From the NCBI RefSeq assembly GCF_024199845.1, contig NZ_JANADO010000001.1, forward strand, positions 4,836,001 through 4,900,000: a DNA stretch of 64,000 nucleotides, given 5' to 3'. This DNA is from Bradyrhizobium sp. CCGB12. GTDB taxonomy: Bacteria > Pseudomonadota > Alphaproteobacteria > Rhizobiales > Xanthobacteraceae. The position numbers and the translations under genes are program-made. Position 1 is the stretch's first letter. The number at the start of each line of letters is the position of its first letter. Positions 44,930 to 54,262 of the stretch are shown here, piece after piece. The notes beneath the pieces were generated by a model. It searched no databases. It was not told the DNA's origin and was given only the letters and a program-made list of their open reading frames with translations.

Positions 44930-45469
44930 TCAGTGTCCCTCGAACGTCATCAGCGTGCGCACCGGCACGTCCATGGCGCGCAGCTTGGCGGCGCCACCGA
45001 GCTCGGGCAGGTCGACGATGAAGCAGGCCGCGACGACGTTGGCGCCGATCTGGCGCAAGAGCTTTACTGCGCCCTCCGCGGTGCCCCCGGTGGCGATGAG
45101 ATCGTCGACCAGGATCACGCGCTCGCCGGGCTGGATCGCGTCGACATGCATCTCCATCTCGTCGATGCCGTACTCCAGCGAATAGGCAATGCGCACGGTC
45201 GTGTGCGGCAGCTTGCCCTTCTTGCGGATCGGCACGAAGCCGGCCGAGAGCTGATGCGCCACCGCGCCGCCGATGATGAAGCCGCGCGCTTCCATGCCGG
45301 CGACCTTGTCGATCTTGTTGCCGGCCCAGGGATTGACGAGTTCGTCCACCGCGCGGCGGAACGCGCGCGCATCCGCGAGCAAGGTCGTGATGTCGCGGAA
45401 CATGATCCCGGGCTTCGGATAGTCCGGGATGGTGCGGACGCTCGCCTTCAGATCGTGGTCAAAGGTCAT
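44930..45469 (-). CDS. apt: Adenine phosphoribosyltransferase
   Basis: 179 residues. Turns adenine and PRPP into AMP in purine salvage. The PRPP loop is [17 protein letters not shown], with [13 protein letters not shown] and an early [13 protein letters not shown] that is highly conserved among type I APRTs. Length matches the family. It lies 10 bases downstream of trpE(G) on the same strand and is probably read from the same transcript. Confidence 0.96.
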   Translation of the reverse strand: MTFDHDLKASVRTIPDYPKPGIMFRDITTLLADARAFRRAVDELVNPWAGNKIDKVAGMEARGFIIGGAVAHQLSAGFVPIRKKGKLPHTTVRIAYSLEYGIDEMEMHVDAIQPGERVILVDDLIATGGTAEGAVKLLRQIGANVVAACFIVDLPELGGAAKLRAMDVPVRTLMTFEGH

Positions 45470-45478
45470 TGGTGCCTC

Positions 45479-47644
45479 TCAATCAACGCGCGCATCCAGC
45501 CGGAACGCATTCTCGACAATCTTCAGACCCACCTCGTTGCCGAGCGACATCAGCGATTCCGGATGGAATTGCACGCCGGCGACCGGCAGGGTCTTGTGCT
45601 CGAGCGCCATGGCGACGCCGTCCTCGGTGCTGGCGGTGACGGACAAAACCTCGGGCATGCTGTCGCGCTCGACGAAGAGCGAATGATAGCGGCCGATGAC
45701 GATCTCGTTCGGCAGGTTGCGCATCAGGCGTCCGCCGCGCACCTGGACCCGCGAGGGTCTGCCGTGGGCGGGATGGGTGAGCTGCCCGAGCTCCCCGCCG
45801 AAATATTCGCCGATCGCCTGCACGCCCAGGCAGACGCCGAACACCGGCAGCTTCTTTTCCAGCGCCGCATCGATGGTTCTCTTGATTGCGAAATCCTCAG
45901 GGCGCCCGGGGCCGGGCGACAGCACGAGCAAATCCCACCTCTTCTGCTTGAGCATGTCGAGCGCATGCACATAGCGGACCACGGTGACGCTGGCGCCGAC
46001 CTGGCGGAAGTAGTCGGCCAGCATGTGGACAAAACTGTCGTCGTGATCGATCAGCAGCACCTGCTTGCCCGAGCCGGTCGCATCCGGCGCGAAGGTCGAC
46101 AGCGGCTTCGGCGGATCCCCGCGCAGCGCCTGGAACAGCGCGGCGGCCTTGACCTGGCATTCGCGGTCTTCCGCGGCAGGGTCTGAGTCGAACAGGCAGG
46201 TCGCGCCGACGCGCACCTCGGCAAGTCCGTCCTTCATGCGGATGGTGCGGATGGTGAGACCGGTGTTGATGCTGCCGTCGAAATTGACCGCGCCGATCGC
46301 GCCGGCGTACCAGCGCCGCGGCGAGCGCTCATGGTCCTCGACGAACTGCATGGCCCAGAGCTTTGGCGCGCCGGTCACGGTGACGGCCCAGGCATGGGTA
46401 AGGAAGGCGTCGAGCGCGTCGAAGCCGGGACGCAGCATGCCCTCGACGTGATCGACGGTGTGGAAGAGTTTTGAGTAGGTCTCGATCTGCCGTCGGGCCA
46501 GCACCTTGATGGTGCCGGGGACGCAGACGCGCGCCTTGTCGTTGCGATCGACGTCGGTGCACATGTTGAGCTCGAACTCGTCCTTCTCCGAGTTCAGGAG
46601 CTGGCGGATCTGCTCGGCATCACCGATCGCATCGGTGCCGCGCGCGATCGTGCCCGAGATCGGGCAGGTCTCGACACGACGACCGTCCGAGCGCACGAAC
46701 ATCTCCGGCGAGGCCGAGACGAGAAACTCGCCTTCGCCGAGATTCATCAACGCGCCATACGGCGATGGATTGATGACGCAGAGCCGCTGAAAGACCTCGG
46801 CCGGCGAGCGATCGCAGGGCTCGGCGAACAGCTGACCGGGCACGGCCTCGAACAAATCGCCGCGGGCGAAGGCCGCGCGTGCGGTCTCGACCGTCGCCTG
46901 ATATTCGCCGGGCGCGTGATCGGCAAAACCCTGGCGCGGCGTCTTCAGGTATGGGCTCTCGGCGGTCTCGCGCGGCAGGTCCTCGGTGGACTTGCCCTTC
47001 CAGGCGAAATCGTAAGTCAGCACCACGCCGCGGCCGGTGGCGCGATCATAGGCCAACAGGCGATCGGGGACGTAGAGCACGATGTCGCGCTGGTCCTGCT
47101 CGCGCGGCCGCTTCTGCACGAGGTCCTCGATCTGGAAGACGAGGTCGTAGGCGAAGGCGCCGAACAGGCCGAGCAGCCCGTCGTCATTGGCGGAGAAGGC
47201 GGCGACGAGGTCGCGCACCAGCGACATCACGCTGGCGCGCCGCGTGCGCTGGTCCTCCTCGATCGGGGCATCACCGCGGATGATGTGGCCGGCGAGGCGC
47301 GTGGCCGTCTTCTCGGAGATCACCACGCAGGGTCCGTGCAGGACGTCGCCGAGGAAGGCGATCAGCACCTGCCCGCGCTCGTTCAGCGCTTCCAGCTTGA
47401 AATTGACGCCTGTGGTCTCGAGCTTGAGCGGCGGGTCGGAGAAGCCGAGGTCAAAGCTTTCGTAGCGACCGGGCACGGTCGTGCCGGAGGACAGTACCAC
47501 GCCGCGGCGGCGGTCGAGCAGGTTGATGAGATCGTCGAGCCGGCTGGCGCCGCCGGTAAACTGCTCCGCGACGCGCGTGATCGCGAGACCCGCGCGGGTC
47601 ACATAGTCGCTTCTGGCCGGGAGGGCAAAGACGGTCCTGTTCAT
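45479..47644 (-). CDS. trpE(G): Fused anthranilate synthase, TrpE-TrpG
   Basis: 721 residues. Makes anthranilate from chorismate and glutamine, first step of tryptophan synthesis. The first 510 residues are the chorismate-binding TrpE part (GEFLVSASPEMFVRSDGR, PISGTIARGTD, DVDRNDKARVC). The last 200 are the TrpG glutaminase with nucleophile Cys in FGVCLGVQAI and His-Glu in GVQFHPESLMSLG. The fusion is usual in rhizobia. A Trp-rich leader peptide and terminator upstream point to attenuation. Confidence 0.96.
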   Translation of the reverse strand: MNRTVFALPARSDYVTRAGLAITRVAEQFTGGASRLDDLINLLDRRRGVVLSSGTTVPGRYESFDLGFSDPPLKLETTGVNFKLEALNERGQVLIAFLGDVLHGPCVVISEKTATRLAGHIIRGDAPIEEDQRTRRASVMSLVRDLVAAFSANDDGLLGLFGAFAYDLVFQIEDLVQKRPREQDQRDIVLYVPDRLLAYDRATGRGVVLTYDFAWKGKSTEDLPRETAESPYLKTPRQGFADHAPGEYQATVETARAAFARGDLFEAVPGQLFAEPCDRSPAEVFQRLCVINPSPYGALMNLGEGEFLVSASPEMFVRSDGRRVETCPISGTIARGTDAIGDAEQIRQLLNSEKDEFELNMCTDVDRNDKARVCVPGTIKVLARRQIETYSKLFHTVDHVEGMLRPGFDALDAFLTHAWAVTVTGAPKLWAMQFVEDHERSPRRWYAGAIGAVNFDGSINTGLTIRTIRMKDGLAEVRVGATCLFDSDPAAEDRECQVKAAALFQALRGDPPKPLSTFAPDATGSGKQVLLIDHDDSFVHMLADYFRQVGASVTVVRYVHALDMLKQKRWDLLVLSPGPGRPEDFAIKRTIDAALEKKLPVFGVCLGVQAIGEYFGGELGQLTHPAHGRPSRVQVRGGRLMRNLPNEIVIGRYHSLFVERDSMPEVLSVTASTEDGVAMALEHKTLPVAGVQFHPESLMSLGNEVGLKIVENAFRLDARVD

Positions 47645-47734
47645 GGGGTCCTCTTACGAAACTTGCCGAGGGAACGCCACACAGGACAAACGATCAGGCC
47701 GCCGCGCTGTGCTGGCGACCTCAGACGATTTGGG

Positions 47735-47773
47735 AAAGGAAAATCGCACCGGCCACCTCGTTAGGAGGTGCGC
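47735..47773 (-). terminator. trp attenuator hairpin
   Basis: Minus strand: GCGCACCTC pairs with GAGGTG and GGTGCG across a short spacer, and is followed by ATTTTCC. The left arm overlaps the end of the leader peptide frame, so translation through the two Trp codons can control whether it folds. It lies between the leader and the trpE(G) start. Confidence 0.6.
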
Positions 47774-47808
47774 CACCAAAGACGGGCTGGGCGGACGGCG
47801 ATGCTCAT
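47761..47808 (-). CDS. trpL: Trp leader peptide
   Basis: 15-codon frame from the ATG at 47808: MSIAVRPARLWWRTS, with two consecutive tryptophans, ending TAA. It stands about 120 bases ahead of trpE(G) and overlaps the attenuator hairpin. Equivalent leader peptides in Sinorhizobium (three Trp codons) sense charged tRNA-Trp, and there also have a role in trans. The RBS is weak, but the Trp pair and position make the call. Confidence 0.75.
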   Translation of the reverse strand: MSIAVRPARLWWRTS

Positions 47809-47858
47809 GGGGAACTAACACCATGGCGCGGGGGCGGCGTCAAGGGCGGCCACTGTGC

Positions 47859-47944
47859 CGTAGCCCGGATGGAGTGCAGCGCAATCCGGGGGTCCTCCCA
47901 CAATGAGAAAGCCCCGGATTACGCTGCACTCCATCCGGGCTACG
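47859..47944. repeat. Palindromic intergenic repeat (CGTAGCCCGGATGGAG family)
   Basis: The arms CGTAGCCCGGATGGAGTGCA and TGCACTCCATCCGGGCTACG are perfectly inverted, with a further AATCCGGGG/CCCCGGATT pair inside. It separates the dienelactone hydrolase from the trp leader. Confidence 0.85.
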
Positions 47945-47955
47945 GGCGACCGCAC

Positions 47956-48630
47956 TTACCCCAGATGCTTCCTGAAAAACTCCGTCGCCCTGCCCCAGGC
48001 GAGCTCGGCGGCTTCGCGGTCGTGCACGGCCTGGCGTTGCTCGTTGACGAAGGCGTGCTCGGCGTCATAGCGGAACAGCTCGAGCGACTTGCCGGCAGCC
48101 TTCATCGCCTTTTCGAAACCATTGACCAGCTCCGGCGTGCACCAATCGTCCTTGTTGGCGAAATGAGCCTGGAGCGGGATCTTGACGTCGGCGGGCTTGG
48201 CCGCCTGCTCCGGCGGAATGCCGTAGAACACGACGCCGGCCGCAAGCTCCGGGATCTTCGTCGCGCCGATGATCGTCACGGCGCCGCCGAGGCAGAAGCC
48301 CGTTAGCCCGACCTTGGCGCCATTGCGCGACAAATATTGCGTGGCACCGCGCACGGTCTGCGTGGTGGCGTCCATGAAGTCGAGCGAGTTCATCTCCTTG
48401 TTGGCGGAATCGGTGTCGTGATACGGCACCACCTTGCCCTTGTAGAGATCGGGCGCCAGCGCATCGAAGCCGGCGAGCGCGAAGCGGTCGCACAGGCCCT
48501 TGATCTGATCGGACAATCCCCACCATTCCTGGATCACGACCACGCCCGGCGCGTTGCCGCGCGCGGCATTGGCGAGATAGCCCGAGGCGTCCTTGCCGTC
48601 CGGTCGCTTGAAGGTGATGGCGGTTCCCAT
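47956..48630 (-). CDS. Dienelactone hydrolase family protein
   Basis: 224 residues from the ATG at 48630 with GGAGGA ahead. Alpha/beta-hydrolase fold: nucleophile Cys in LTGFCLGGAVTII, Glu in VVVIQEWWGLSDQIK, Asp in ANKDDWCTPE and His in YDAEHAFVNEQRQAV. The cysteine nucleophile and the EWWG segment are those of carboxymethylenebutenolidase (DLH). Substrate not certain, since many such proteins act on unrelated esters. Confidence 0.92.
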   Translation of the reverse strand: MGTAITFKRPDGKDASGYLANAARGNAPGVVVIQEWWGLSDQIKGLCDRFALAGFDALAPDLYKGKVVPYHDTDSANKEMNSLDFMDATTQTVRGATQYLSRNGAKVGLTGFCLGGAVTIIGATKIPELAAGVVFYGIPPEQAAKPADVKIPLQAHFANKDDWCTPELVNGFEKAMKAAGKSLELFRYDAEHAFVNEQRQAVHDREAAELAWGRATEFFRKHLG

Positions 48631-48703
48631 GGTGTCCTCCGATGATTGGGGAGCGGTTGGCGGTATTTTGGCCGTTGTGAGCGCACGGCGCAATCCACAC
48701 TCC

Positions 48704-48737
48704 CGTCATTCCCAGGCGCGCATAGCGCGAGCCCGGA
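48704..48737. repeat. Short palindromic repeat (CGTCATTCCCAGG type)
   Basis: Partial member of the family seen at 40093-40131, with the inner CGCGCATAGCGCGAG arms. It lies in the gap before the bc1 genes. Confidence 0.5.
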
Positions 48738-48756
48738 AGGACGGAGAGTTGAGCCA

Positions 48757-48782
48757 ACAAAAAAGCCCCCTCGCGGGGGCTT
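48757..48782 (-). terminator. Intrinsic terminator of the bc1 operon
   Basis: On the minus strand a 6-bp G/C stem (GCCCCC/GGGGGC, loop GCGA, flanked by AA/TT) is followed by a run of six T residues. It lies just after the fbcH stop. Confidence 0.85.
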
Positions 48783-48809
48783 CTTCATTTCTCGTCTCGC
48801 TGGAGCCGC

Positions 48810-50882
48810 TCAGTGCGAGGCGGCCCAGACCTTCTTCTTGGTGAAATACATCAGGCCCGCGAAGATGATCAGGAACACGAACACCTGGAAGCCGAGGCGC
48901 TTGCGCGCTTCCATGTGCGGCTCGGCGGTCCACATCAGGAACGTGGTGACGTCCTTGGCGTATTGCGCCACCGTGGTCGGCGAGCCGTCATCATAGGTGA
49001 CCTGGCCATCGCTGAGCGGCTTCGGCATCTTGATGGCGTGGCCCGGGAAGTACTTGTTGTAGTAGGAGCCCTCCGGAATGGTCACGCCTTCCGGCGCCTT
49101 GTCCTCGAACCCCTGCAGCACGGCCGAGACGTAATCCGGACCCTGCTCCTGGTACTGGGTGAAGAAGTCGATGATGAACCAGGGGAAGCCGCGCTTATAG
49201 GAGCGCGCCTTGGTGATCAGGGACAGGTCTGGCGGCGCCGCACCGCCGTTCGCCGCACGCGCTGCCTGCTCGTTCGGGAATGGCGAGGGGAAGTAGTCCG
49301 CCGGCCGGCCCGGCCGCTCGAACATGTCACCGGCATCGTTCGGGCCGTCCTTGACCTTGTAGTCCGACGCGAACGCGGCCGCCTGCGCCACCGAATAGCC
49401 GGGCCCGCCGGGCTCGGCGAGGTTGCGGAAGGCGATGTAGGACAGGCCGTGGCAGCTGGCGCAGACCTCCTTGTAGACCTTCAGGCCGCGCTGGAGCGCG
49501 CCGCGGTCGAACTTACCGAAAGGGCCCGAGAACGACCATTTGTTGCCCGGCGGCTGGTCGCTGCCTTCGGACGCTTTCGCGCTGTCGATCGAGCCCGCGA
49601 ACAGCGAAGCGGCGAGCGCCAGCACGATCGCGGTCGACACCATCGGCGTCGATCTGCTTCCCGTCTTGGCCAGCACCGCATCCGAGATCGAGTTCGGAAC
49701 CGGTCGCGGCGTCTCGATGCGCGAGAGCAGCGGCAGCACGATCAGGAAGTAGGCGAAGTAGCAGACCGTCAGGACGCGGCCGGCGATCACGTAGATGCCT
49801 TCCGGCGGCTGCGAGCCGAGATAGCCGAGCAGGATGCAGACCGCGACGAAGATCCAGAAGAACTGCTTGGCCAGCGGACGATACTTCGACGACCTCGTCC
49901 TGGCGCTGTCCAGCCACGGCAGGAAGCACAGGATGATGATCGCACCGAACATCCCGACGACGCCCGCGAGCTTGTTCGGGATCGAACGCAGGATCGCGTA
50001 GAACGGCAGGTAATACCATTCCGGCACGATGTGCGGCGGCGTCACGCCCGGGTTCGCCGGAATGTAGTTGTCGGCGTCGCCGAGATAGTTCGGCATGTAG
50101 AAGATGAACCAGGCGTACAGCAGCAGGAAGCAGGACACGCCGAACATGTCCTTGATGGTGGCATGCGGCGTGAACGGCACCGTGTCCTTTTCCGTCTTCG
50201 GCTCGACGCCGTCAGGATTGTTCTGGCCGGCGACGTGCAGCGCCCACACGTGGAGCACGACGACGCCCGCGATCAGGAACGGCAGCAGATAGTGCAGCGA
50301 GAAGAACCGGTTCAGCGTCGGGTTGCCGACCGAATAGCCGCCCCACAAGAGCGTCACGATGCTCTCGCCGAAATAGGGAATGGCGGAGAACAGGTTGGTG
50401 ATGACGGTGGCGCCCCAGAAGCTCATCTGGCCCCATGGCAGCACGTAGCCCATGAAGCCCGTCGCCATCATCAGGAGGTAGATGATGACGCCGAGGATCC
50501 ACAGCACCTCGCGCGGCTCCTTGTAGGAGCCGTAATAGAGGCCGCGCAGCATGTGGACGTAGACTGCGAAGAAGAACATCGACGCGCCGCAGGCATGCAT
50601 GTTGCGCAGCAGCCAGCCGTAGTTCACGTCGCGGACGATCAGCTCGACCGACTTGAAGGCGAGATCGGCATGCGGCGTGTAGTGCATCGCCAGGACCACG
50701 CCGGTCAGGATCTGCATCCCCAGCATGAAGGAGAGGATGGCGCCGAAGGTCCACCAATAGTTGAGGTTACGCGGGGTGGGATAGACGACGAAGGAGGAAT
50801 GGACGAGGCCAATGATCGGCAGACGCCGCTCGATCCATTGCAGGGCCGGATTGCTCGGCTGGTAGTCGGATGGTCCGCTCAT
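48810..50882 (-). CDS. fbcH: Cytochrome b/c1 fusion protein of the bc1 complex
   Basis: 690 residues in one chain. Residues 1 to about 410 are cytochrome b with eight membrane helices and the conserved histidines in [12 protein letters not shown] and [15 protein letters not shown] signal-like hydrophobic stretch ([17 protein letters not shown]) follows, then cytochrome c1 with heme site CASCH ([14 protein letters not shown]) and a C-terminal anchor ([12 protein letters not shown]). In Bradyrhizobium japonicum this polyprotein is cut into the two subunits. It oxidises quinol and reduces cytochrome c. The Rieske gene lies directly upstream. Confidence 0.97.
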   Translation of the reverse strand: MSGPSDYQPSNPALQWIERRLPIIGLVHSSFVVYPTPRNLNYWWTFGAILSFMLGMQILTGVVLAMHYTPHADLAFKSVELIVRDVNYGWLLRNMHACGASMFFFAVYVHMLRGLYYGSYKEPREVLWILGVIIYLLMMATGFMGYVLPWGQMSFWGATVITNLFSAIPYFGESIVTLLWGGYSVGNPTLNRFFSLHYLLPFLIAGVVVLHVWALHVAGQNNPDGVEPKTEKDTVPFTPHATIKDMFGVSCFLLLYAWFIFYMPNYLGDADNYIPANPGVTPPHIVPEWYYLPFYAILRSIPNKLAGVVGMFGAIIILCFLPWLDSARTRSSKYRPLAKQFFWIFVAVCILLGYLGSQPPEGIYVIAGRVLTVCYFAYFLIVLPLLSRIETPRPVPNSISDAVLAKTGSRSTPMVSTAIVLALAASLFAGSIDSAKASEGSDQPPGNKWSFSGPFGKFDRGALQRGLKVYKEVCASCHGLSYIAFRNLAEPGGPGYSVAQAAAFASDYKVKDGPNDAGDMFERPGRPADYFPSPFPNEQAARAANGGAAPPDLSLITKARSYKRGFPWFIIDFFTQYQEQGPDYVSAVLQGFEDKAPEGVTIPEGSYYNKYFPGHAIKMPKPLSDGQVTYDDGSPTTVAQYAKDVTTFLMWTAEPHMEARKRLGFQVFVFLIIFAGLMYFTKKKVWAASH

Positions 50883-50944
50883 GATGCGATCCTGAGGAAA
50901 TAGTACGACGAGACGGCGCGAAGCTTCGGACAGGGGTCCGAAGC

Positions 50945-51475
50945 TCAGCCGATCTGGATTTTGGTGTCGGAAACGAACTGATACGGCGGCACCGGCAGGT
51001 TCGCGGGCGCGGGCCCTTGGCGGATGCGGCCGGACGAATCGTACTGCGACCCATGGCAGGGACAGAAGAACCCGTCGTAATTGCCCTCATGAGCGATCGG
51101 GATGCAGCCGAGGTGGGTGCAGATGCCGATCACCACCAGCCACTGCTCGTGGCCGGCCTTGACCCGGGCCTCGTCCGTCTGCGGATCGGGCAGGCTCGCC
51201 ACGTTGACGGCGCGCGCCTCGTCGATCTGCTTCTTGGTACGGTGGCTGATGTAGATCGGCTTGCCGCGCCAGAACACCTTGATGTCCTGGCCCTCGGCGA
51301 TCGGGCTGAGATCGACATCGATCGGCGCACCGGCGGCGATGGTCGAGGCGTCCGGATTCATTTGAGAGATAAAGGGCCAGAGCGCGGCCGCGCCCCCTAC
51401 TGCGGCGGCTGCCCCCGTTGCAACGAATAAGAAATCACGGCGTGTCGGATGGTCCGCCGAAGACGCTGTCGTCAC
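50945..51475 (-). CDS. petA: Ubiquinol-cytochrome c reductase Rieske iron-sulfur protein
   Basis: 176 residues. Twin-arginine start [18 protein letters not shown] gives a membrane-anchored, Tat-exported protein. The 2Fe-2S ligands lie in CTHLGCIP and CPCHGSQYD, two Cys and two His, with the disulfide cysteines also in these motifs. It carries electrons from quinol to cytochrome c1 in the complex encoded by fbcH, 62 bases downstream. Confidence 0.97.
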   Translation of the reverse strand: MTTASSADHPTRRDFLFVATGAAAAVGGAAALWPFISQMNPDASTIAAGAPIDVDLSPIAEGQDIKVFWRGKPIYISHRTKKQIDEARAVNVASLPDPQTDEARVKAGHEQWLVVIGICTHLGCIPIAHEGNYDGFFCPCHGSQYDSSGRIRQGPAPANLPVPPYQFVSDTKIQIG

Positions 51476-51755
51476 GATTCCAACCCTTTCTTCTTATGCG
51501 ACCGGTGGAACCGCTCCGGGGGGCGCCCATGAGGTCCCCGGAAAGGCTGCCGGCGCCCGCGGCCCCCCGCGGCGGCAGAACTTTGCTTGCTCACGCCCAA
51601 AATGGGGAAAACAGCAGTCCAGAATCGTTCTATTGGCACCCTTGCCGGGCGAGCGCAAGCCCGCTATCGGCGCGGGAGCGTGCAATGCACGAATTCCCGG
51701 GCGAGCGATGTTTTATTGAGACATTTTGCGCCCACAACCAAACCCGCCGCCGCCC

Positions 51756-52223
51756 ATGCAGATAGCGCTTTTCCAGCCCGACATCGCTCAGAACACCGGC
51801 ACGATTCTCAGGTTGTGCGCCTGTCTGGGCATGGCCGCCCATATCATCGAGCCCGCCGGCTTCCCCGTCTCCGACCGCTTGTTCCGCCGGGCGGGAATGG
51901 ACTATCTCGACCATGTCAGCCTTATCAGGCACGACTCCTGGGCGAGATTCGAGGACTGGCGCGCGGCACATGGCTACCGCCTGTTGCTGTTCACCACCAA
52001 AGGTGCCACCGACTACCGCGATTTCCGTTACCAGACGTCGGACATCCTGCTATTCGGGCGCGAGAGCGCCGGCGTCACCGATGCGGTGCTCGAGGCCGCC
52101 GATGCGCGGCTGGTGATTCCGATCACCCCGGGGCTGCGGTCGCTCAATGTGGCCATGACCGCGGCGATGGCCGCCGGCGAGGCGCTGCGCCAGATCCGGA
52201 ACCCGGAAGGCCCAAAGGATTGA
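51756..52223 (+). CDS. trmL: tRNA (cytidine(34)-2'-O)-methyltransferase
   Basis: 155 residues from the ATG at 51756. SPOUT-class fold: N-terminal LFQPDIAQNTGTILRLCACLG (TrmL/CspR motif), LLLFTTKGATDYRDF, and the C-terminal SAM knot LFGRESAGVTDAVLE plus ITPGLRSLNVAMTAAM. It methylates the wobble position of tRNA-Leu anticodons. It is the divergent neighbour of petA, and queE lies 10 bases downstream. Confidence 0.95.
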   Translation: MQIALFQPDIAQNTGTILRLCACLGMAAHIIEPAGFPVSDRLFRRAGMDYLDHVSLIRHDSWARFEDWRAAHGYRLLLFTTKGATDYRDFRYQTSDILLFGRESAGVTDAVLEAADARLVIPITPGLRSLNVAMTAAMAAGEALRQIRNPEGPKD

Positions 52224-52233
52224 GGAGAGAGGC

Positions 52234-52866
52234 TTGAGTTACGCGGTCAAGGAAATCTTCCTGACCCTGCAAGGCGAAGGCGCCCATGCCGGGCGCGCGT
52301 CCGTGTTCTGCCGTTTTGCCGGCTGCAACCTCTGGAGCGGCCGCGAGGCCGACCGCGCGGGCGCGACCTGCAAGTTCTGCGACACGGATTTCGTCGGGAC
52401 CGACGGCACGCTCGGCGGCCGCTACGCCTCGGCTGCGGAACTCGCCGACACCATCGCCGCGCAATGGACGGCATCCACCGCCAACCGCTACGTGGTGCTG
52501 ACCGGCGGCGAGCCGCTGCTCCAGGTCGATACCGCCCTGATCGAGGCGCTGCACGCCCGCGGCTTCGAGATCGGGGTCGAGACCAACGGCACGATCGCCG
52601 CACCGGAGGGGCTCGACTGGATCTGCGTCAGCCCCAAGGGCGGCAGCGAGCTGGTGCAGCGGAGCGGCCACGAGCTGAAGCTGGTTTATCCGCAGACACT
52701 CGCCGTGCCCGAAACGTTCGAAGACCTCGCCTTCGAACGCTTCTCGCTCCAGCCGATGGATGGACCCGAGGTAATCAAGAACACCGCGCGCGCGATCGAC
52801 TATTGCCTGCGCCATCCGCAATGGCGGCTCAGCGTGCAGACGCATAAATCGCTCGGCATCAGATAG
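52234..52866 (+). CDS. queE: 7-carboxy-7-deazaguanine synthase (radical SAM)
   Basis: 210 residues from the TTG at 52234, after the strong GAGGAGAG site. Queuosine pathway: converts 6-carboxytetrahydropterin to CDG. The N-terminal FLTLQGEGAHAGRASVFCRFAGCN block is the QueE motif, with a longer spacing before KFCDTD than in classical CxxxCxxC radical SAM enzymes, as in the CX14C type of QueE. YVVLTGGEPLLQ is the GGE SAM-binding motif. A QueD homologue follows. Confidence 0.95.
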   Translation: MSYAVKEIFLTLQGEGAHAGRASVFCRFAGCNLWSGREADRAGATCKFCDTDFVGTDGTLGGRYASAAELADTIAAQWTASTANRYVVLTGGEPLLQVDTALIEALHARGFEIGVETNGTIAAPEGLDWICVSPKGGSELVQRSGHELKLVYPQTLAVPETFEDLAFERFSLQPMDGPEVIKNTARAIDYCLRHPQWRLSVQTHKSLGIR

Positions 52867-52883
52867 GATTGGTTTTCGAACAG

Positions 52884-53249
52884 ATGTGGGAATTGACGAA
52901 ATCGTTCCGCTTCGAGGCGGCGCACTCATTGTCGGGCACGACGTTCGGGGCGGCGAGCGAAGAGATCCACGGCCATTCCTTCCGCGCCGAGGTGACCCTG
53001 CGCGGCACGCCCGACCCCAAGACCGGCATGGTGGTCGACCTCGGCCTCGTCCAGCGCGCCATCGAGGACGTGCGCTTGATGCTGGACCACAAATACCTCA
53101 ACAAGATCGAGGCGCTGGGCACACCGACGCTGGAAAACCTCTCGCGCTTCGTGTGGGAGCGGCTGGCCCATATCGGCAAGCTGACCCGCGTCAGCATCCA
53201 CCGCGACAGTTGCAACGAGAGCTGCACCTATTACGGTCCGCAGGGATGA
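52884..53249 (+). CDS. queD: QueD-family 6-pyruvoyl tetrahydropterin synthase homologue lacking the catalytic Cys
   Basis: 121 residues from the ATG at 52884; a TTG at 52869 is possible. Zinc ligands His14 (FEAAHSL), His29 and His31 (EEIHGHSF) are present, as is LDHKYLN. QueD has Cys four residues before the first His of HGH; here it is Ser25, and Glu26 lies three before it, matching the E-x2-H-x-H of PTPS-III proteins. Asp108 stands for the usual substrate-anchoring Glu. Position after queE argues for queuosine; the motif argues for folate-type chemistry. Confidence 0.85.
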   Translation: MWELTKSFRFEAAHSLSGTTFGAASEEIHGHSFRAEVTLRGTPDPKTGMVVDLGLVQRAIEDVRLMLDHKYLNKIEALGTPTLENLSRFVWERLAHIGKLTRVSIHRDSCNESCTYYGPQG

Positions 53250-53253
53250 AATT

Positions 53254-53344
53254 CGTAGGGTGGGCAAAGCGCAGCGTGCCCACCAATCAAGACGACAATG
53301 AAAGTTGGTGGGCACGGCGCAAGGGCGCCTTTGCCCGCCCTGCG
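53254..53344. repeat. Palindromic intergenic repeat (family of 16286-16378)
   Basis: Starts CGTAGGGTGGGCAAAGCGCA and ends GCGCCTTTGCCCGCCCTGCG, with inner GTGCCCACCAA and TTGGTGGGCAC. It separates the queD and hemF genes. Confidence 0.8.
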
Positions 53345-53368
53345 AGCCTCACAGGGTGAGCGACGGGA

Positions 53369-54262
53369 ATGCAGATGGACGTTTCGATGATCGAAGACCG
53401 CAAGGCCCGCGCCCGCGCCTGGTTCGAACGTTTGCGCGACGACATCTGCGCAAGCTTCGAGCGGCTGGAGGACGACGCGCCGCAAAACCTCTATCCGGGC
53501 GATGCCGGCCGCTTCAAGCGCACGCCCTGGCAGCGGACCGATCACAGCGGCGCGGCCGGGGGTGGCGGCGTGATGTCGATGATGTCGGGCCGCCTGTTCG
53601 AGAAGGTCGGCGTGCATTGCTCGACGGTGCACGGCGAATTCGCGCCCGAGTTTCGCGCGCAGATTCCCGGCGCCGCTGATGACCCGAAGTTCTGGGCCTC
53701 CGGCATCTCGCTGATCGCGCATCTGCGCAATCCGCACGTGCCCGCCGTGCACATGAACACGCGCTTCGTCGTCACCACCAAAGCCTGGTTCGGCGGCGGC
53801 GCCGACCTGACGCCGGTGCTCGAGCGCCGGCGCACGCAGGACGATGCCGACAGCATCGCCTTTCACGCCGCGATGAAGGAAGCCTGCGCGCAGCCGAACG
53901 GCGTTGCCGATTACGACAAGTACAAAAAGTGGTGCGATGAATATTTCTACCTGCCGCACCGCAAAGAGGCGCGCGGCATCGGCGGCATCTTCTACGACTG
54001 GCACGACAGCGGCGACTGGGACGCCGACCTCTCTTTCACCCAGGACGTCGGCCGCGCCTTTCTGAAGATCTACCCCGACATCGTCAGGCGCAATTTCGCC
54101 AGCGCCTGGACCGCTGCGGATCGCGAGGAGCAATTGATCCGGCGCGGCCGCTATGTCGAGTTCAACCTGCTCTACGACCGCGGCACCATCTTCGGGCTCA
54201 AGACCGGCGGCAATGTGGACTCGATCCTGTCGTCGCTGCCACCGGAGGTGAAATGGCCATGA
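53369..54262 (+). CDS. hemF: Oxygen-dependent coproporphyrinogen III oxidase
   Basis: 297 residues. Converts coproporphyrinogen III to protoporphyrinogen IX with O2. The family blocks [40 protein letters not shown] and the end [23 protein letters not shown] are all present. Length normal. The HAD gene downstream overlaps its stop, so the two are cotranscribed. Confidence 0.97.
   Translation: MQMDVSMIEDRKARARAWFERLRDDICASFERLEDDAPQNLYPGDAGRFKRTPWQRTDHSGAAGGGGVMSMMSGRLFEKVGVHCSTVHGEFAPEFRAQIPGAADDPKFWASGISLIAHLRNPHVPAVHMNTRFVVTTKAWFGGGADLTPVLERRRTQDDADSIAFHAAMKEACAQPNGVADYDKYKKWCDEYFYLPHRKEARGIGGIFYDWHDSGDWDADLSFTQDVGRAFLKIYPDIVRRNFASAWTAADREEQLIRRGRYVEFNLLYDRGTIFGLKTGGNVDSILSSLPPEVKWP

Noticed and set aside
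48813..50903. A 696-codon open frame opposite fbcH
   Set aside because: The real gene is the cytochrome b/c1 fusion; the reverse frame is Arg/His/Asp-rich and without domains.
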